From assembly GCA_050743265.1 (NCBI GenBank), contig JBOGEN010000099.1:1-64000 (forward strand): a DNA stretch of 64,000 nt, given 5' to 3'. The DNA comes from JBOGEN01 sp050743265 (GTDB taxonomy: Bacteria; Actinomycetota; Actinomycetes; JBOGEN01). The stretch's first letter is position 1. Each line of letters starts with the position of its first letter. This document shows, one piece after another, positions 34,529 through 42,373 of the stretch. The notes beneath the pieces were generated by a model. It ran no database searches. It was not told where the DNA came from and was given only the letters and a program-made list of their open reading frames with translations. The position numbers were made by a program, and so were the translations under genes.

Positions 34529-34970
34529 GGCCGTGATCTCCTCCTCGCGTCCCGGCATGCCGCCGCGACGCCTGCCCGGTTCCTGCGACGACCGGTCGGC
34601 CGCCGCCCTGACGCCCGGTCGCGTCCTTCCGCCGTGCCCGGAGACGGCCGACCGGCCGCTCCCGGGTCGCCAGCGGACCGAGAGACGCTCCCCGGCGCAC
34701 CCTGGCGAACTGCCGGGGCGGTCGGGGCGGGCGTGCGATATGTGACCCGGCACACCGGGCCGCCGGAGAGTTTACGCGAGGCCGGGGCGTGCGACCTAAC
34801 CGTCAGGCCGAGCCGGACAGTGGTAGCCCGGACCGCGGCCCGGGGGCGGGCAGCCTTGGAGTGGCCCGGGAACGCACGGCGCCCGTCCACAGGACTCATC
34901 CGGGAACCCTCCATCCACAGAGCCCTGTCGTGTACTCGGAGGGCGGCGCTCGGCCGTCCAGGATCGGGGC
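34529..34970. other. 442-bp divergent intergenic region between rpsB and the M23 peptidase gene
   Basis: No open frame with coding character is seen. On the minus strand a TAAACT hexamer (34774-34769) is a good -10 for rpsB, without a clear -35, which would give a leader of about 235 nt. A small CCGG-type stem lies near 34745-34760. The long leader would fit control of rpsB by S2, as known in other bacteria, but no S2 recognition fold can be shown by eye. Upstream of the M23 gene I see no convincing promoter. Confidence 0.35.
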
Positions 34971-35666
34971 ATGTCTCCAGCACGACGTCGCGTAGCCCGA
35001 CGAGGCCACGCGCCACGCCTCACCTGCCTGCTGCTCGGGGTGGCGGCCTGGGCGGCCGCGACCGGCCCGCCCCTCCCCGCGTCCGCGCTTCCCTCCCCCG
35101 GTGGCGGCCCGGCCTCTCCGGGGGTGTCTGCGGCGTCGTCTCCGGTCTCAGAGGGCCCGGTCTCGGAGGGCCCGCCTGCAGCCCTCCGAACCGGCTCGGC
35201 AGCGCCTGGCCCCCCGTCCGCCGAGAACGCGGTCGAGGCCGGCCGCTGGCGGTCACCTCTGCCCGGCCCGCCACGGGTCGCCCGCGGTTTCGCCCCTCCG
35301 GCGTCGCAGTGGGGGGCAGGCCACCGAGGTGTCGACCTGTGGGCGCCGCCCGGCGCCACCATCCGCAGCGCGGGCGCGGGCACCGTGCTGTACGCGGGCG
35401 AGCTCGCGGGTCGCGGTGTCGTGTCCGTCACCCACGGGGCGCTGCGCACGACGTACGAACCCGTGCGAGCAACCGTCGGCCGTGGCGAAACGGTTGGAGC
35501 GGGTGAACCGGTCGGCGTGCTGCAGCGCCGCGGCTCGCACTGCCTCCCGCGCACGTGCCTGCACTGGGGGCTGCTGCGCGGCGACGCGTACCTCGACCCG
35601 CTGCTGCTCTTCGGTCTGGGCACGACCCGTCTGCTCCCGGTCTGGGACGTACCGGTGCCGCGGTGA
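34971..35666 (+). CDS. Secreted M23-family metallopeptidase (LytM-like)
   Basis: 231 residues. The N-terminus is a typical signal peptide: basic MSPARRRVARRGHAPR, then LTCLLLGVAAWAAATG and an ASA-like cleavage region. A Pro/Ser/Gly-rich linker (about 38-95) leads to the M23 domain, with zinc ligands in GHRGVDLWAPPG (H and D) and CLHWGLL (His). The family cuts peptide cross-links of peptidoglycan. It stands divergently from rpsB and its stop overlaps the start of a 50-codon relic. Confidence 0.9.
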   Translation: MSPARRRVARRGHAPRLTCLLLGVAAWAAATGPPLPASALPSPGGGPASPGVSAASSPVSEGPVSEGPPAALRTGSAAPGPPSAENAVEAGRWRSPLPGPPRVARGFAPPASQWGAGHRGVDLWAPPGATIRSAGAGTVLYAGELAGRGVVSVTHGALRTTYEPVRATVGRGETVGAGEPVGVLQRRGSHCLPRTCLHWGLLRGDAYLDPLLLFGLGTTRLLPVWDVPVPR

Positions 35667-35818
35667 TGGACAGCCCTGCCCTCTTGCGCTGTCATGCGGA
35701 CAGGGTGATCGTGGTCGGGTCCTGGGGCGAGCCGCCGTTGCGGAGCGCAATCCTCGGCTCCACGCCGCACCGCTTGCTCGACCTGTCGGCCCGATCGGTG
35801 GTCGTCGTCCCCGAGTGA
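35666..35818 (+). pseudogene. C-terminal remnant of a universal stress protein (UspA)
   Basis: A 50-codon frame whose ATG overlaps the M23 stop (TGATG). Residues 14-50 follow the UspA C-terminal pattern: RVIVVGSWGEPPLRSAILGS fits the ATP-binding rule G-2x-G-9x-G(S/T) exactly, and SARSVVVVPE is the usual last strand. A complete UspA domain has ~140 residues, so the N-terminal two thirds are absent. It is either a decayed gene fragment or a very short peptide still translated by coupling to the M23 gene. Confidence 0.55.
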
Positions 35819-35883
35819 GCCGCGGGCCGTCGGCGGTGCGCGTCGGCGGTGCGCAGCGGCCGGGTCGGTCCGGCCGAGGCCGG

Positions 35884-36798
35884 TCAGGTCTTCGACTCGG
35901 CCAGCTTGCCGCGCAGCTGCAAGACCGCCTTGGTGTGCATCTGGCAGATGCGGCTCTCTGTCACGCCAAGCACCTGGCCGATCTCGGCCAGAGTGAGCCC
36001 CTCGTAGTAGTAGAGCGTCACGACGATCTTCTCCCGCTCAGGCAGCGTGTTGATCGCACCAGCGAGCAGGAACTTGGTCTCGTGCGACTCGAAGGTCGCG
36101 ACGGGGTCCTCGGCCTTCGGGTCCTCGAGCGTGTCCACGAGGCTCACCTTGTCGCCGCGCTCTCCCCCGACGCTGAGGAGCTCGTCCAGCGCGACGACGT
36201 TGACGAACGAGACCTGACCGAAGATGGCCTGCAGGTCGGGCACGCTGATCCCCATGCGCGCTGCCACCTCTGGCTCGGTGGGCGTACGGTGCAGCTCGCC
36301 CTCCAGGGAGGCGTACGCCTTCTCGACTTCACGGGCCTTGTACCGCACGGACCGCGGGATCCAGTCGATCGCCCGCAGCTCGTCGATGATCGCGCCACGG
36401 ATGCGGCTGATCGCGTAGGTCTCGAACTTGATCGCCCGCTCGATGTCGAACTTCTCGATCGCGTCGATGAGCCCGAAGATGCCGTACGACACGAGGTCGG
36501 CATGGTCGATGTTCGACGGGAGACCGACCCCGACCCGGCCGGCGACGTACTTCACCAGAGGTGAGTAGTGCAGGATCAGCCGGTCACGGAGCCCCTGGTC
36601 GCTGGATGTCTTGAATTCCGTCCAGAGGCGGCGCAGCGCCGCGTCCGAGTCGGACCTGGCGAGTGCTTCGTCGTCGACCAGATCGACGGCCTCCTCGTCC
36701 GAGGGGCCTGCTTTGTCCTTCTCGCGGCTGACCGACACCCTGGGACGTTCCGGCACGGCTGCGGCCGTACCGTCACGCTCTGGGGTGCGCCTGCTCAT
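35884..36798 (-). CDS. whiG: RNA polymerase sigma factor of the WhiG/FliA family
   Basis: 304 residues. Region 2 has RLILHYSPLVKYVAGRVGVGLP and the core-binding DLVSYGIFGLIDAIEKFD; region 2.4 is FETYAISRIRGAIIDELRAIDWIPRSVR; region 4 is INTLPEREKIVVTLYYYEGLTLAEIGQVLGVTESRICQMHTKAV. This is the sigma-28 class: FliA controls flagellar genes, WhiG sporulation genes in Streptomyces. In a Micrococcales-like host motility or cell-envelope genes are more likely. The first ~60 residues are a charged extension. Its start lies inside the end of xerC (26-bp overlap). Confidence 0.93.
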   Translation of the reverse strand: MSRRTPERDGTAAAVPERPRVSVSREKDKAGPSDEEAVDLVDDEALARSDSDAALRRLWTEFKTSSDQGLRDRLILHYSPLVKYVAGRVGVGLPSNIDHADLVSYGIFGLIDAIEKFDIERAIKFETYAISRIRGAIIDELRAIDWIPRSVRYKAREVEKAYASLEGELHRTPTEPEVAARMGISVPDLQAIFGQVSFVNVVALDELLSVGGERGDKVSLVDTLEDPKAEDPVATFESHETKFLLAGAINTLPEREKIVVTLYYYEGLTLAEIGQVLGVTESRICQMHTKAVLQLRGKLAESKT

Positions 36799-37840
36799 AC
36801 GTGGCCCTCAGACGGTCGACAGACACATGCGTGTAGATCTGCGTCGTCGCGAGCGTAGCGTGACCGAGCAGTTCCTGAACGCTTCTTAAGTCAGCTCCCC
36901 CCTCCAGCAGGTGGGTGGCCGCGCTGTGCCTGAGACCGTGAGGTCCCAGGTCAGGGGCACCTTGCGTCGCCTGAAGGCCGCGGTGGACCAGACGCCGCGC
37001 GGTCCTGGGGTCCAGCCGACGCCCCCGCAGGCCGAGCAGCAGTGCCGCCCCGCTGTCCGGGCCGGCCAGCGCAGGACGGCCGCTCGCCAGCCAGGCGTCC
37101 ACGGCGTCGAGGGCCGGCTGCCCCACCGGGACTGCCCGCTCGCGCCCGCCCTTGCCGAACACCCGGACGAGCCGGCGTGCGGGGTCCAGGTCGTCGAGGT
37201 CGAGCCCGCAGAGCTCACTGACCCGGATGCCTGTGGCGTACAGCAGCTCCAGTACCGCCGCGTCTCGCAGGGCCACCGGGTCGCCGGACTCGGCCGCACC
37301 GGCGGCTCGCTCGAGGAGCGCGGTCGCCTCGTCCTGACGTAGGACGCCGGGGAGGTCCCGTCGAACCTTCGCGGTGCCCAAGAGCAGGCCGGGGTCGGCG
37401 GGAACCCGGCCGGTCCGCGCAGCCCAGGCCGTGAAGACCCGGGCCGAGGATGCGCGACGCGCCAGCGTGGCACGAGCGCGCCCGGCGCTGGACAGTCGCG
37501 CGAGCCAGCTCCGCAGCACGCTGAGGTCGACCGCGATGAGCGTGCTCGCCCGCAGGCGCCCGGCGTGGTCGAGCAGGCTGGTGACGTCGGTGACGTACGC
37601 CCGGACCGATGCGGACGCGAGACCTCGCTCCGCGCGCAGGTACGACTCGAACGCGGCGACGGCGTCGGCGAACTCCGGGGGTAGGGGCCGGGCTTCGGCA
37701 CCCTCGCGATCGGCACCGTCGCGATCGGCACCGCCCTCTGCACCCTCGTCATCGAGGTGTGGCGGTTCGGCCGCCCCTGGATCGTGGGGCTCGTCCGTGA
37801 TCACGTGACCACGGTCGGGGCGGCCCGGGCCTGGGGTCAA
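36773..37840 (-). CDS. xerC: Tyrosine recombinase XerC
   Basis: 355 residues from a TTG overlapping the dprA stop, or 343 from a GTG at 37804. After an acidic, poorly conserved N-terminus the SAM-like core-binding domain starts at FADAVAAFESYLRAERGLA. Catalytic residues of tyrosine recombinases are in order: R in YATGIRVSELCGLD, K in FGKGGRERAVPV, HxxR in LGPHGLRHSAATHLLEGG, H in LLGHATLATTQIYTHV, and the nucleophilic Tyr in that last segment. This is the chromosomal dimer resolution enzyme acting with XerD at dif; its housekeeping position (dprA-xerC-whiG) argues against a phage integrase. Confidence 0.93.
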   Translation of the reverse strand: MTPGPGRPDRGHVITDEPHDPGAAEPPHLDDEGAEGGADRDGADREGAEARPLPPEFADAVAAFESYLRAERGLASASVRAYVTDVTSLLDHAGRLRASTLIAVDLSVLRSWLARLSSAGRARATLARRASSARVFTAWAARTGRVPADPGLLLGTAKVRRDLPGVLRQDEATALLERAAGAAESGDPVALRDAAVLELLYATGIRVSELCGLDLDDLDPARRLVRVFGKGGRERAVPVGQPALDAVDAWLASGRPALAGPDSGAALLLGLRGRRLDPRTARRLVHRGLQATQGAPDLGPHGLRHSAATHLLEGGADLRSVQELLGHATLATTQIYTHVSVDRLRATYEQAHPRA

Positions 37841-39063
37841 GCACCGGCCTGGTCATGCACCGTCGCGTCGGGTGTGGCGCCCACGTCCACCTCCTCGTCA
37901 TCGGAGCGCGTCGTGCGGGTCAGACGTTCGCGCTCGCCCTCTGCCAGCCGCCACCCGCCGAGGGCATTCTCAGCGAGCCCGAGCGCGTCCAGGACGCCGA
38001 GGGCACGCAGCGCCGTCTCGGGCGCGACCGCGGCCTCGCGGGCGATGCGACCGACGGAGACCGACCGGCGGATCGGCAACGCCTCCATCACGCGGGCCAC
38101 GACCGGGTCCAGCCCGTCCCGGGAGCGGGACTCCCCCCGGTGTTCCTCGGTGAGGTGCTCGCCCATCGGAGCCACCAGCTCGAGCACGTCCGACGCACCC
38201 GTGACCAGAGAAGCCTGCTCGTTCCGGACGAGCGCGTGCACGCCGACCGACAGCTTCGAGGTGACCGGACCCGGGACACCCATGACGTGCCGGTGCAGAC
38301 GGCCGGCATGACGGGCGGTGCTGAGCGAACCGCTTCGAGCGGCCGCCTCCACGACGACGGTTCCGCGGCTCAGCCCGGCGATGAGCCTGTTTCGGACGAG
38401 GAACCTGGGCCGGTTGGGCGGGACGCCGGGCGCGAGCTCGCTGACCACCAGGCCTTCCGCAGCGATCCGTGAGATCAGGGCCTCGTGCGCGCGGGGATAC
38501 GCGAGGTCCACACCGCAGGCGAGCACGGCCACCGTCGTGCCCCCTGCGGCCAGCGCTCCCGCGTGCGCGGCCGCGTCGATGCCGTACGCAGCGCCGGAGA
38601 TGACGGTCCACCCGTGGTCGCAGAGCTCGGCTGCGAGCTCAGTGGCGACGTACGAGCCGTACTCGGTGGCCGCCCGGGCACCGACCACCGCAACGGATCG
38701 GGCGACAGCGGTGGCCAGAGAGGGCTGACCTCTGACCCAGAGCCCCCACGGCTGCTCGGCGCCGAGGTCACGCAGGGCGGCGGGCCACTCCGCGTCCCCG
38801 GGGCAGACGAACCGCGCGCCGACACCAGCAGCGACGTCCAGGTCGTGCACCGGGTCCACCACGTCCAGCCGCGCGCGGTAGTCACGGCCCGCCGCGGCGG
38901 TCAGCGCGCCGGTCCGTACCGCCTCGACCACCTCGGCGGCACCACGCTCTTCGACAAGCCGACCGAGGTTCGTGTCGCCAGGCTCGGCCAGCCTGCACAA
39001 CGCGACTCGAGCGACGCGATCCGCCTCTCGCGCGGACGGGTCGGAGACCAGGGGCGCGCTCAC
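37837..39063 (-). CDS. dprA: DNA-processing protein DprA
   Basis: 408 residues from the GTG that overlaps the comM stop (GTGA). The Rossmann-like DprA fold has VAVVGARAATEYGSYVATELAAEL, ISGAAYGIDAAAHAGAL and LACGVDLAYPRAHEALI. A winged-helix DML1-like domain follows (DPVVARVMEALPIRRSVSVGRIAREA). DprA loads RecA on incoming single-stranded DNA during natural transformation. It normally shares a transcript with comM, which here is split by the mobile element, so its expression may depend on a promoter inside the comM 3' half or the element end. Confidence 0.93.
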   Translation of the reverse strand: MSAPLVSDPSAREADRVARVALCRLAEPGDTNLGRLVEERGAAEVVEAVRTGALTAAAGRDYRARLDVVDPVHDLDVAAGVGARFVCPGDAEWPAALRDLGAEQPWGLWVRGQPSLATAVARSVAVVGARAATEYGSYVATELAAELCDHGWTVISGAAYGIDAAAHAGALAAGGTTVAVLACGVDLAYPRAHEALISRIAAEGLVVSELAPGVPPNRPRFLVRNRLIAGLSRGTVVVEAAARSGSLSTARHAGRLHRHVMGVPGPVTSKLSVGVHALVRNEQASLVTGASDVLELVAPMGEHLTEEHRGESRSRDGLDPVVARVMEALPIRRSVSVGRIAREAAVAPETALRALGVLDALGLAENALGGWRLAEGERERLTRTTRSDDEEVDVGATPDATVHDQAGA

Positions 39064-39923
39064 GCCGCGACCCCCGCCTCGTGGCCGATCCGCAGGGTGA
39101 GCGCCTCGGCCACGTCGTCGAACCCGGGCCCGTCGTGTCCGCGCAGGTCGGCGACTGTCCACGCGATGCGCAGCACGCGGTCGACGCCACGGGCCGAGAG
39201 ACGGCCACGCCGCATCGCCGTCTCGACGAGGCGCGTCGCCGAGGGGTGCGGGGCGAAACGCCGTCGGAGATCGCGCGGCGGGAGCTCGGCATTGGTACGC
39301 CACGGCGTGCCGGCGAGGCGTGCGGCTGCCCGCTCCCGAGCCGCCGCGACGCGCACGCGGACCACCTCGCTGCCCTCGACCGTGCCGCGGTCGGCCCGCA
39401 TGTCCACGCGTCTCACGGCGCGCAGCGTCACCTGCAGGTCGATCCGGTCGAGCAACGGGCCGGACAGCCGGGCCAGGTAGCGGCGCCGGGCCTGCGCCGT
39501 ACAGGAGCACCCGGTTCCGCTGCCGGACGCGCCGGCGCACGCACACGGGTTGGCTGCGAGGACGAGCGTGAACCGCGCCGGGAACCGCACCGTGCCGTCG
39601 GCGCGGGCGAGCACGACCTCACCGGACTCCAGGGGTTGGCGCAACGCGTCCAGGGCGCGGGCGGGGAACTCTGGCGCCTCGTCCAGGAACAGCACACCCC
39701 GGTGGGCCAGGCTCACCGTGCCGGGACGCGCGAGACCGCTTCCTCCGCCGACCAGCGCGGCGACCGTGGCCGTGTGGTGCGGGTTCGCGAAGGGCGGGTG
39801 GCGCACCAGCGGCTGGTCCGCGGGCAGCGCACCTGCCACTGAGTGCACCGCGGTGACCTCGAGCGCGGCCGCGAGGTCCAGCGGCGGCAGCAGCCCGGGC
39901 AACCTTTCCGCGAGCATCGTCTT
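39060..39923 (-). pseudogene. comM: comM 3' half (Mg-chelatase-like AAA+ ATPase), separated from its 5' half by the mobile element
   Basis: 288 codons including the stop. It begins with the Lys codon AAG of Walker A (the T of GKT follows) and includes the rest of the AAA+ domain: SLAHRGVLFLDEAPEF (Walker B), the ARFTLVLAANPCACA segment, and the C-terminal Mg-chelatase domain. ComM is a hexameric branch-migration helicase that promotes integration of transforming DNA. Directly before the Lys codon the element supplies GTG with a weak AGG upstream, so a 288-residue N-terminally truncated protein might still be made, but without the Gly-rich part of the P-loop it should not bind ATP normally. 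Confidence 0.9.
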
Positions 39924-39947
39924 CACGACGACCTAATATGGGGGCCA
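39900..39947. other. attL of the serine-integrase element
   Basis: The comM sequence runs to the central TT at 39922-39923 and element sequence starts at 39924. The element arm CACGACGACC then TAATAT and GGGGG mirrors the arm found at the other end (attR). The chromosomal arm reads GAGCATCGTC before the TT. The only sequence shared between attL and attR at the crossover is TT, with CGT three bases before it also shared, as expected for a large serine recombinase. Confidence 0.85.
39934..39939 (+). promoter_or_regulatory. -10 element of the integrase promoter, inside the attP arm
   Basis: TAATAT is a near-perfect -10 and ends 7 bp before the ATG at 39947, which suggests a leaderless transcript starting at that ATG. 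In the integrated state the -35 position holds chromosomal CGAGCA. In the excised circle, TGGACG from the right end (48456-48461) falls exactly 17 bp upstream, giving a much better promoter. Confidence 0.5.
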
Positions 39948-41416
39948 TGCGATCACGAGGACCACGAGCCGCGATCTACACGCGCATCAGTGACGACCGC
40001 ACGGGTGAGGGCGCGGGCGTCGATCGACAGCGCATCGCCTGCGAGAAGCTGGCTGTCGAACGAGGGCTTGAGGTCGTCGCGTACCACGAGGACAACAGCC
40101 GCAGCGCCATGAAGGGCGAGCGGCTGCAGTACGACAAGATGTTGGCGGCGGTCAGGGCGGGCGAGGTCGAGGTCATCCTGGTGTGGACCACTGATCGCCT
40201 ATATCGGCGCTTGGAGGACCTGCTCGGGCTCGCCAAGGCGCTCTCAGCGCACGGCGTGCCCGTGTACTCGGTCCGCTCCGGGGACGTGGATCTGTCGAAC
40301 GCGGACGGGCAACTCAAAGCCAACCTGCTCGGCTCGGTCGCGCAGCACGAGTCGCAGAAGAAGGGTGAGCGTGTGAGAGAGGCAGCCGAGCAGCGCGCAC
40401 ACCGTGGACGGTTCTCAGGTGGGCGGCGGCGCTTCGGCTACGCCCACCGAGACTCGCACCCGTCGACGGGACGCCCCACTGGACCGCTCGTGCTCGTGCC
40501 CGAAGAGGCTGAGGCCATCGCCTGGGCCTATCAGCACGTCATGTCGGGCGGGTCGTTGGAGGCGGTGGTGCGCGAGTGGCGCGACTTGCGCGGGCTGCGT
40601 GGCCCTGCAGGGGCCGAGTTCACGGGGGTGACCGTACGGGACGTACTGCTGCGTCCCATCAACGCAGGGCTTGCCGTCTACAGGGGGAAGGTCGTCGGCG
40701 ACTCCGAGGCGCCAGCCATCGTGGACCGGGAAGCCTTCGAGACGGTGCGCGCGATCCTCACGGACCCGAAGCGCCGAACAACTGTGGGCCGCCCGCCCAA
40801 GAGTCTGCTCGCGCCATTCCTGCGGTGTGGTGTGTGCGGTGGACGCATGCACGCCCGCTATCGACACGACGGCAAGCGCAAGAGCATGAAGACCGCGACG
40901 TACGCGTGCCGTGAAGGCCACGTCAGTCGGACACGGGCGCTGCTGGACGCTCGCGTCACAGAGCTGGTGATCGAACACGTGGAGGACTGGGCGGCTGGCC
41001 TTCGACGTCCGGTGAAGTCGCAGTCCGCTGCGGTTGGACATGCCGTGAAGGAGGCCGAGCAACTGCGCGACCGTCTGGCGGGGCTTTCAGCGCTCGCGGC
41101 CATGCCCACGGCAGACGGTGGCCTCGATCCCGCCGACTACGCCAGCGCCACCCGCGAGATCAGGACGCGACTGGCCGATGTGGAGGCCCGCATCGTCACG
41201 GCGACAGGACGGCAGGCCTCGGCCGCATTGGTGTCGCGGGGGGACGCGGACGAAGCGTGGACTCTGCTGGATGACAGCACGAGGCGCGCGGTGATCGGGG
41301 AGAACTTGACACACATCGTGGTCGGCCGTGGAAAGCCGGGGCGTTTCGACATGACGGACGTGCAGGCGGTCTGGATCGAGGACGCCGCCGACAGCGCAAA
41401 GACCACGCAAAGATAG
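39938..41416 (+). CDS. int: Large serine recombinase (integrase)
   Basis: 492 residues from the first ATG, or 489 from the ATG at 39947, which I prefer because the -10 element covers the first one. The resolvase catalytic domain opens with AAIYTRISDD, where the Ser after Arg-Ile is the nucleophile, and has the supporting arginines in VWTTDRLYRRLEDL and QHESQKKGERVREA. A recombinase domain follows (about 155-290), then a zinc ribbon with CGVCGGRMHARY and a partner Cys in YACREGH, and a coiled-coil region around VKEAEQLRDRL. It catalyses attP x attB integration into comM; excision would need a directionality factor. It reads away from attL. Confidence 0.95.
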   Translation: MGAMRSRGPRAAIYTRISDDRTGEGAGVDRQRIACEKLAVERGLEVVAYHEDNSRSAMKGERLQYDKMLAAVRAGEVEVILVWTTDRLYRRLEDLLGLAKALSAHGVPVYSVRSGDVDLSNADGQLKANLLGSVAQHESQKKGERVREAAEQRAHRGRFSGGRRRFGYAHRDSHPSTGRPTGPLVLVPEEAEAIAWAYQHVMSGGSLEAVVREWRDLRGLRGPAGAEFTGVTVRDVLLRPINAGLAVYRGKVVGDSEAPAIVDREAFETVRAILTDPKRRTTVGRPPKSLLAPFLRCGVCGGRMHARYRHDGKRKSMKTATYACREGHVSRTRALLDARVTELVIEHVEDWAAGLRRPVKSQSAAVGHAVKEAEQLRDRLAGLSALAAMPTADGGLDPADYASATREIRTRLADVEARIVTATGRQASAALVSRGDADEAWTLLDDSTRRAVIGENLTHIVVGRGKPGRFDMTDVQAVWIEDAADSAKTTQR

Positions 41417-41419
41417 TTC

Positions 41420-41554
41420 GTAGACATCACCCCCGGCTGCTGGCCCGCGAACCGTAGACATCGCCGACATTGCGAGGCCGCGCAGCCGAGTCCACGGTGG
41501 CGCCTGGGTCCTCGCGCTGCGTAGACATCGCTCATTGCCGCAGGTGTAGACATA
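41420..41554. repeat. Four direct copies of GTAGACATC between the integrase and HTH genes
   Basis: GTAGACATC occurs at 41420-41428, 41454-41462 and 41521-41529, with a one-mismatch copy GTAGACATA at 41546-41554. All have the same orientation, and start-to-start distances are 34, 67 and 25 bp. They fill the non-coding gap (41417-41651) upstream of the HTH gene. This is the arrangement of an operator array, probably for the HTH protein itself (excisionase or repressor), or less likely of replication iterons. Confidence 0.6.
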
Positions 41555-41651
41555 CCCTCGCTGGCCGCGTTCTGCCCCCTTGACCAGCAATTTTGCGTCG
41601 TGCTGCCCTTACCTGCGTCAGCCCAAGGCGCGCAGCGATTCGGGGGGAACC

Positions 41652-41858
41652 GTGGAACCGCTCGCCGTCCCCGAGAGGGTCGCCGCGAAAGCCGTCGGCG
41701 TCTCCGAGGACACCTTCAAGCGACTCCGCAGACGAGGCATCGGACCGCCGTTCATCAGGGTGGGGTCTAGATCGATCCGCTACCCAGTTGCCGAGCTGCA
41801 GAGATGGATCGCAACCAATGCCCGTTCGTCGCGTAACCACAAGTCGGGTGTCGCATGA
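41652..41858 (+). CDS. MerR/AlpA-like helix-turn-helix protein (excisionase candidate)
   Basis: 68 residues from a GTG preceded by GGGGGG. The sequence VPERVAAKAVGVSEDTFKRLRRRGIGPPFIRVGSRSIRYPVAELQRWI is the helix-turn-helix 17 / AlpA form, with wing residues IRVGSRSIRYP. In serine-integrase elements such small DNA-binding proteins act as the recombination directionality factor or as a transcription switch. Its gene is the first after the integrase, behind the GTAGACATC repeats, and is coupled to the next gene by ATGA. Confidence 0.8.
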   Translation: MEPLAVPERVAAKAVGVSEDTFKRLRRRGIGPPFIRVGSRSIRYPVAELQRWIATNARSSRNHKSGVA

Positions 41859-42025
41859 AGCGCCCACGTCCAGATGGGTGGACACCGGCCGACGAGGAGT
41901 GGCTGCAGAGGCATCTCGCGGCCGCGCCGCCGCCCAGTGAGCGCCAACTCCGCGCGATCAGCGCGCTCCTGTTCGGCACGAGCCCAGCACCGCGCTCAGA
42001 CGAAGGCGAAGGCGACGACGCCTGA
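41855..42025 (+). CDS. Small hypothetical protein
   Basis: 56 residues; the ATG overlaps the stop of the HTH gene (ATGA). The sequence begins MKRPRPDGWTPADEEWLQRH and continues with one amphipathic helix (ERQLRAISALLFG) and an acidic tail (DEGEGDDA). No family recognised. Its translational coupling to the HTH gene suggests a partner of that protein. Confidence 0.55.
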   Translation: MKRPRPDGWTPADEEWLQRHLAAAPPPSERQLRAISALLFGTSPAPRSDEGEGDDA

Positions 42026-42082
42026 CCGATGCGACAGCCCCCCGCCGCTGCGCGTGAGGGCTGTCGCGAGGAGTTAGACGAC

Positions 42083-42373
42083 ATGAACGACTCCAACCAG
42101 CAGGATGCCACGTTCCCGCTGTCCTGCGAAGCAGCGTCGGGGTCCGCCGCGTTGCTGGCCGCCGCGAGGCTCGTCGACGAACTCGACGCGCAGCGTCACC
42201 GGGAGGACCTGGCCTTCCGCGACGGCTACTTGCTCGGGTGGACCGCGGCGTACGCGGTCGGGTACGCGCACGCGGAGGCCGTGCTGGACCGCGATTGGGC
42301 GCGGCTGGCGCAGCCCACGGCGGCGGAGTTGCATCGCCGCCGATTCCCGTGGCTGTACGGCGTCGAGTCGTGA
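42083..42373 (+). CDS. Hypothetical protein
   Basis: 96 residues from an ATG with GGAG 9 bases upstream (a longer in-frame start at 42029 lacks one). The body is helical: SAALLAAARLVDELDAQRHREDLAFRDGYLLGWTAAYAVGYAHAEAVLDRDWARL, ending in RRRFPWLYG. Small proteins of this kind regularly precede DUF3631 genes in actinobacterial elements, but their function is unknown. The stop overlaps the start of the DUF3631 gene (GTGA). Confidence 0.65.
   Translation: MNDSNQQDATFPLSCEAASGSAALLAAARLVDELDAQRHREDLAFRDGYLLGWTAAYAVGYAHAEAVLDRDWARLAQPTAAELHRRRFPWLYGVES

Noticed and set aside
34529..34970. tRNA or small RNA gene in the rpsB/M23 gap
   Set aside because: No cloverleaf, CCA end or conserved RNA structure could be traced; only weak promoter-like and hairpin elements are present.
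36773..37840. Tyrosine recombinase as a second integrase
   Set aside because: It lies between dprA and the whiG-type sigma gene in the housekeeping order and has XerC features; no att repeats or cargo surround it.
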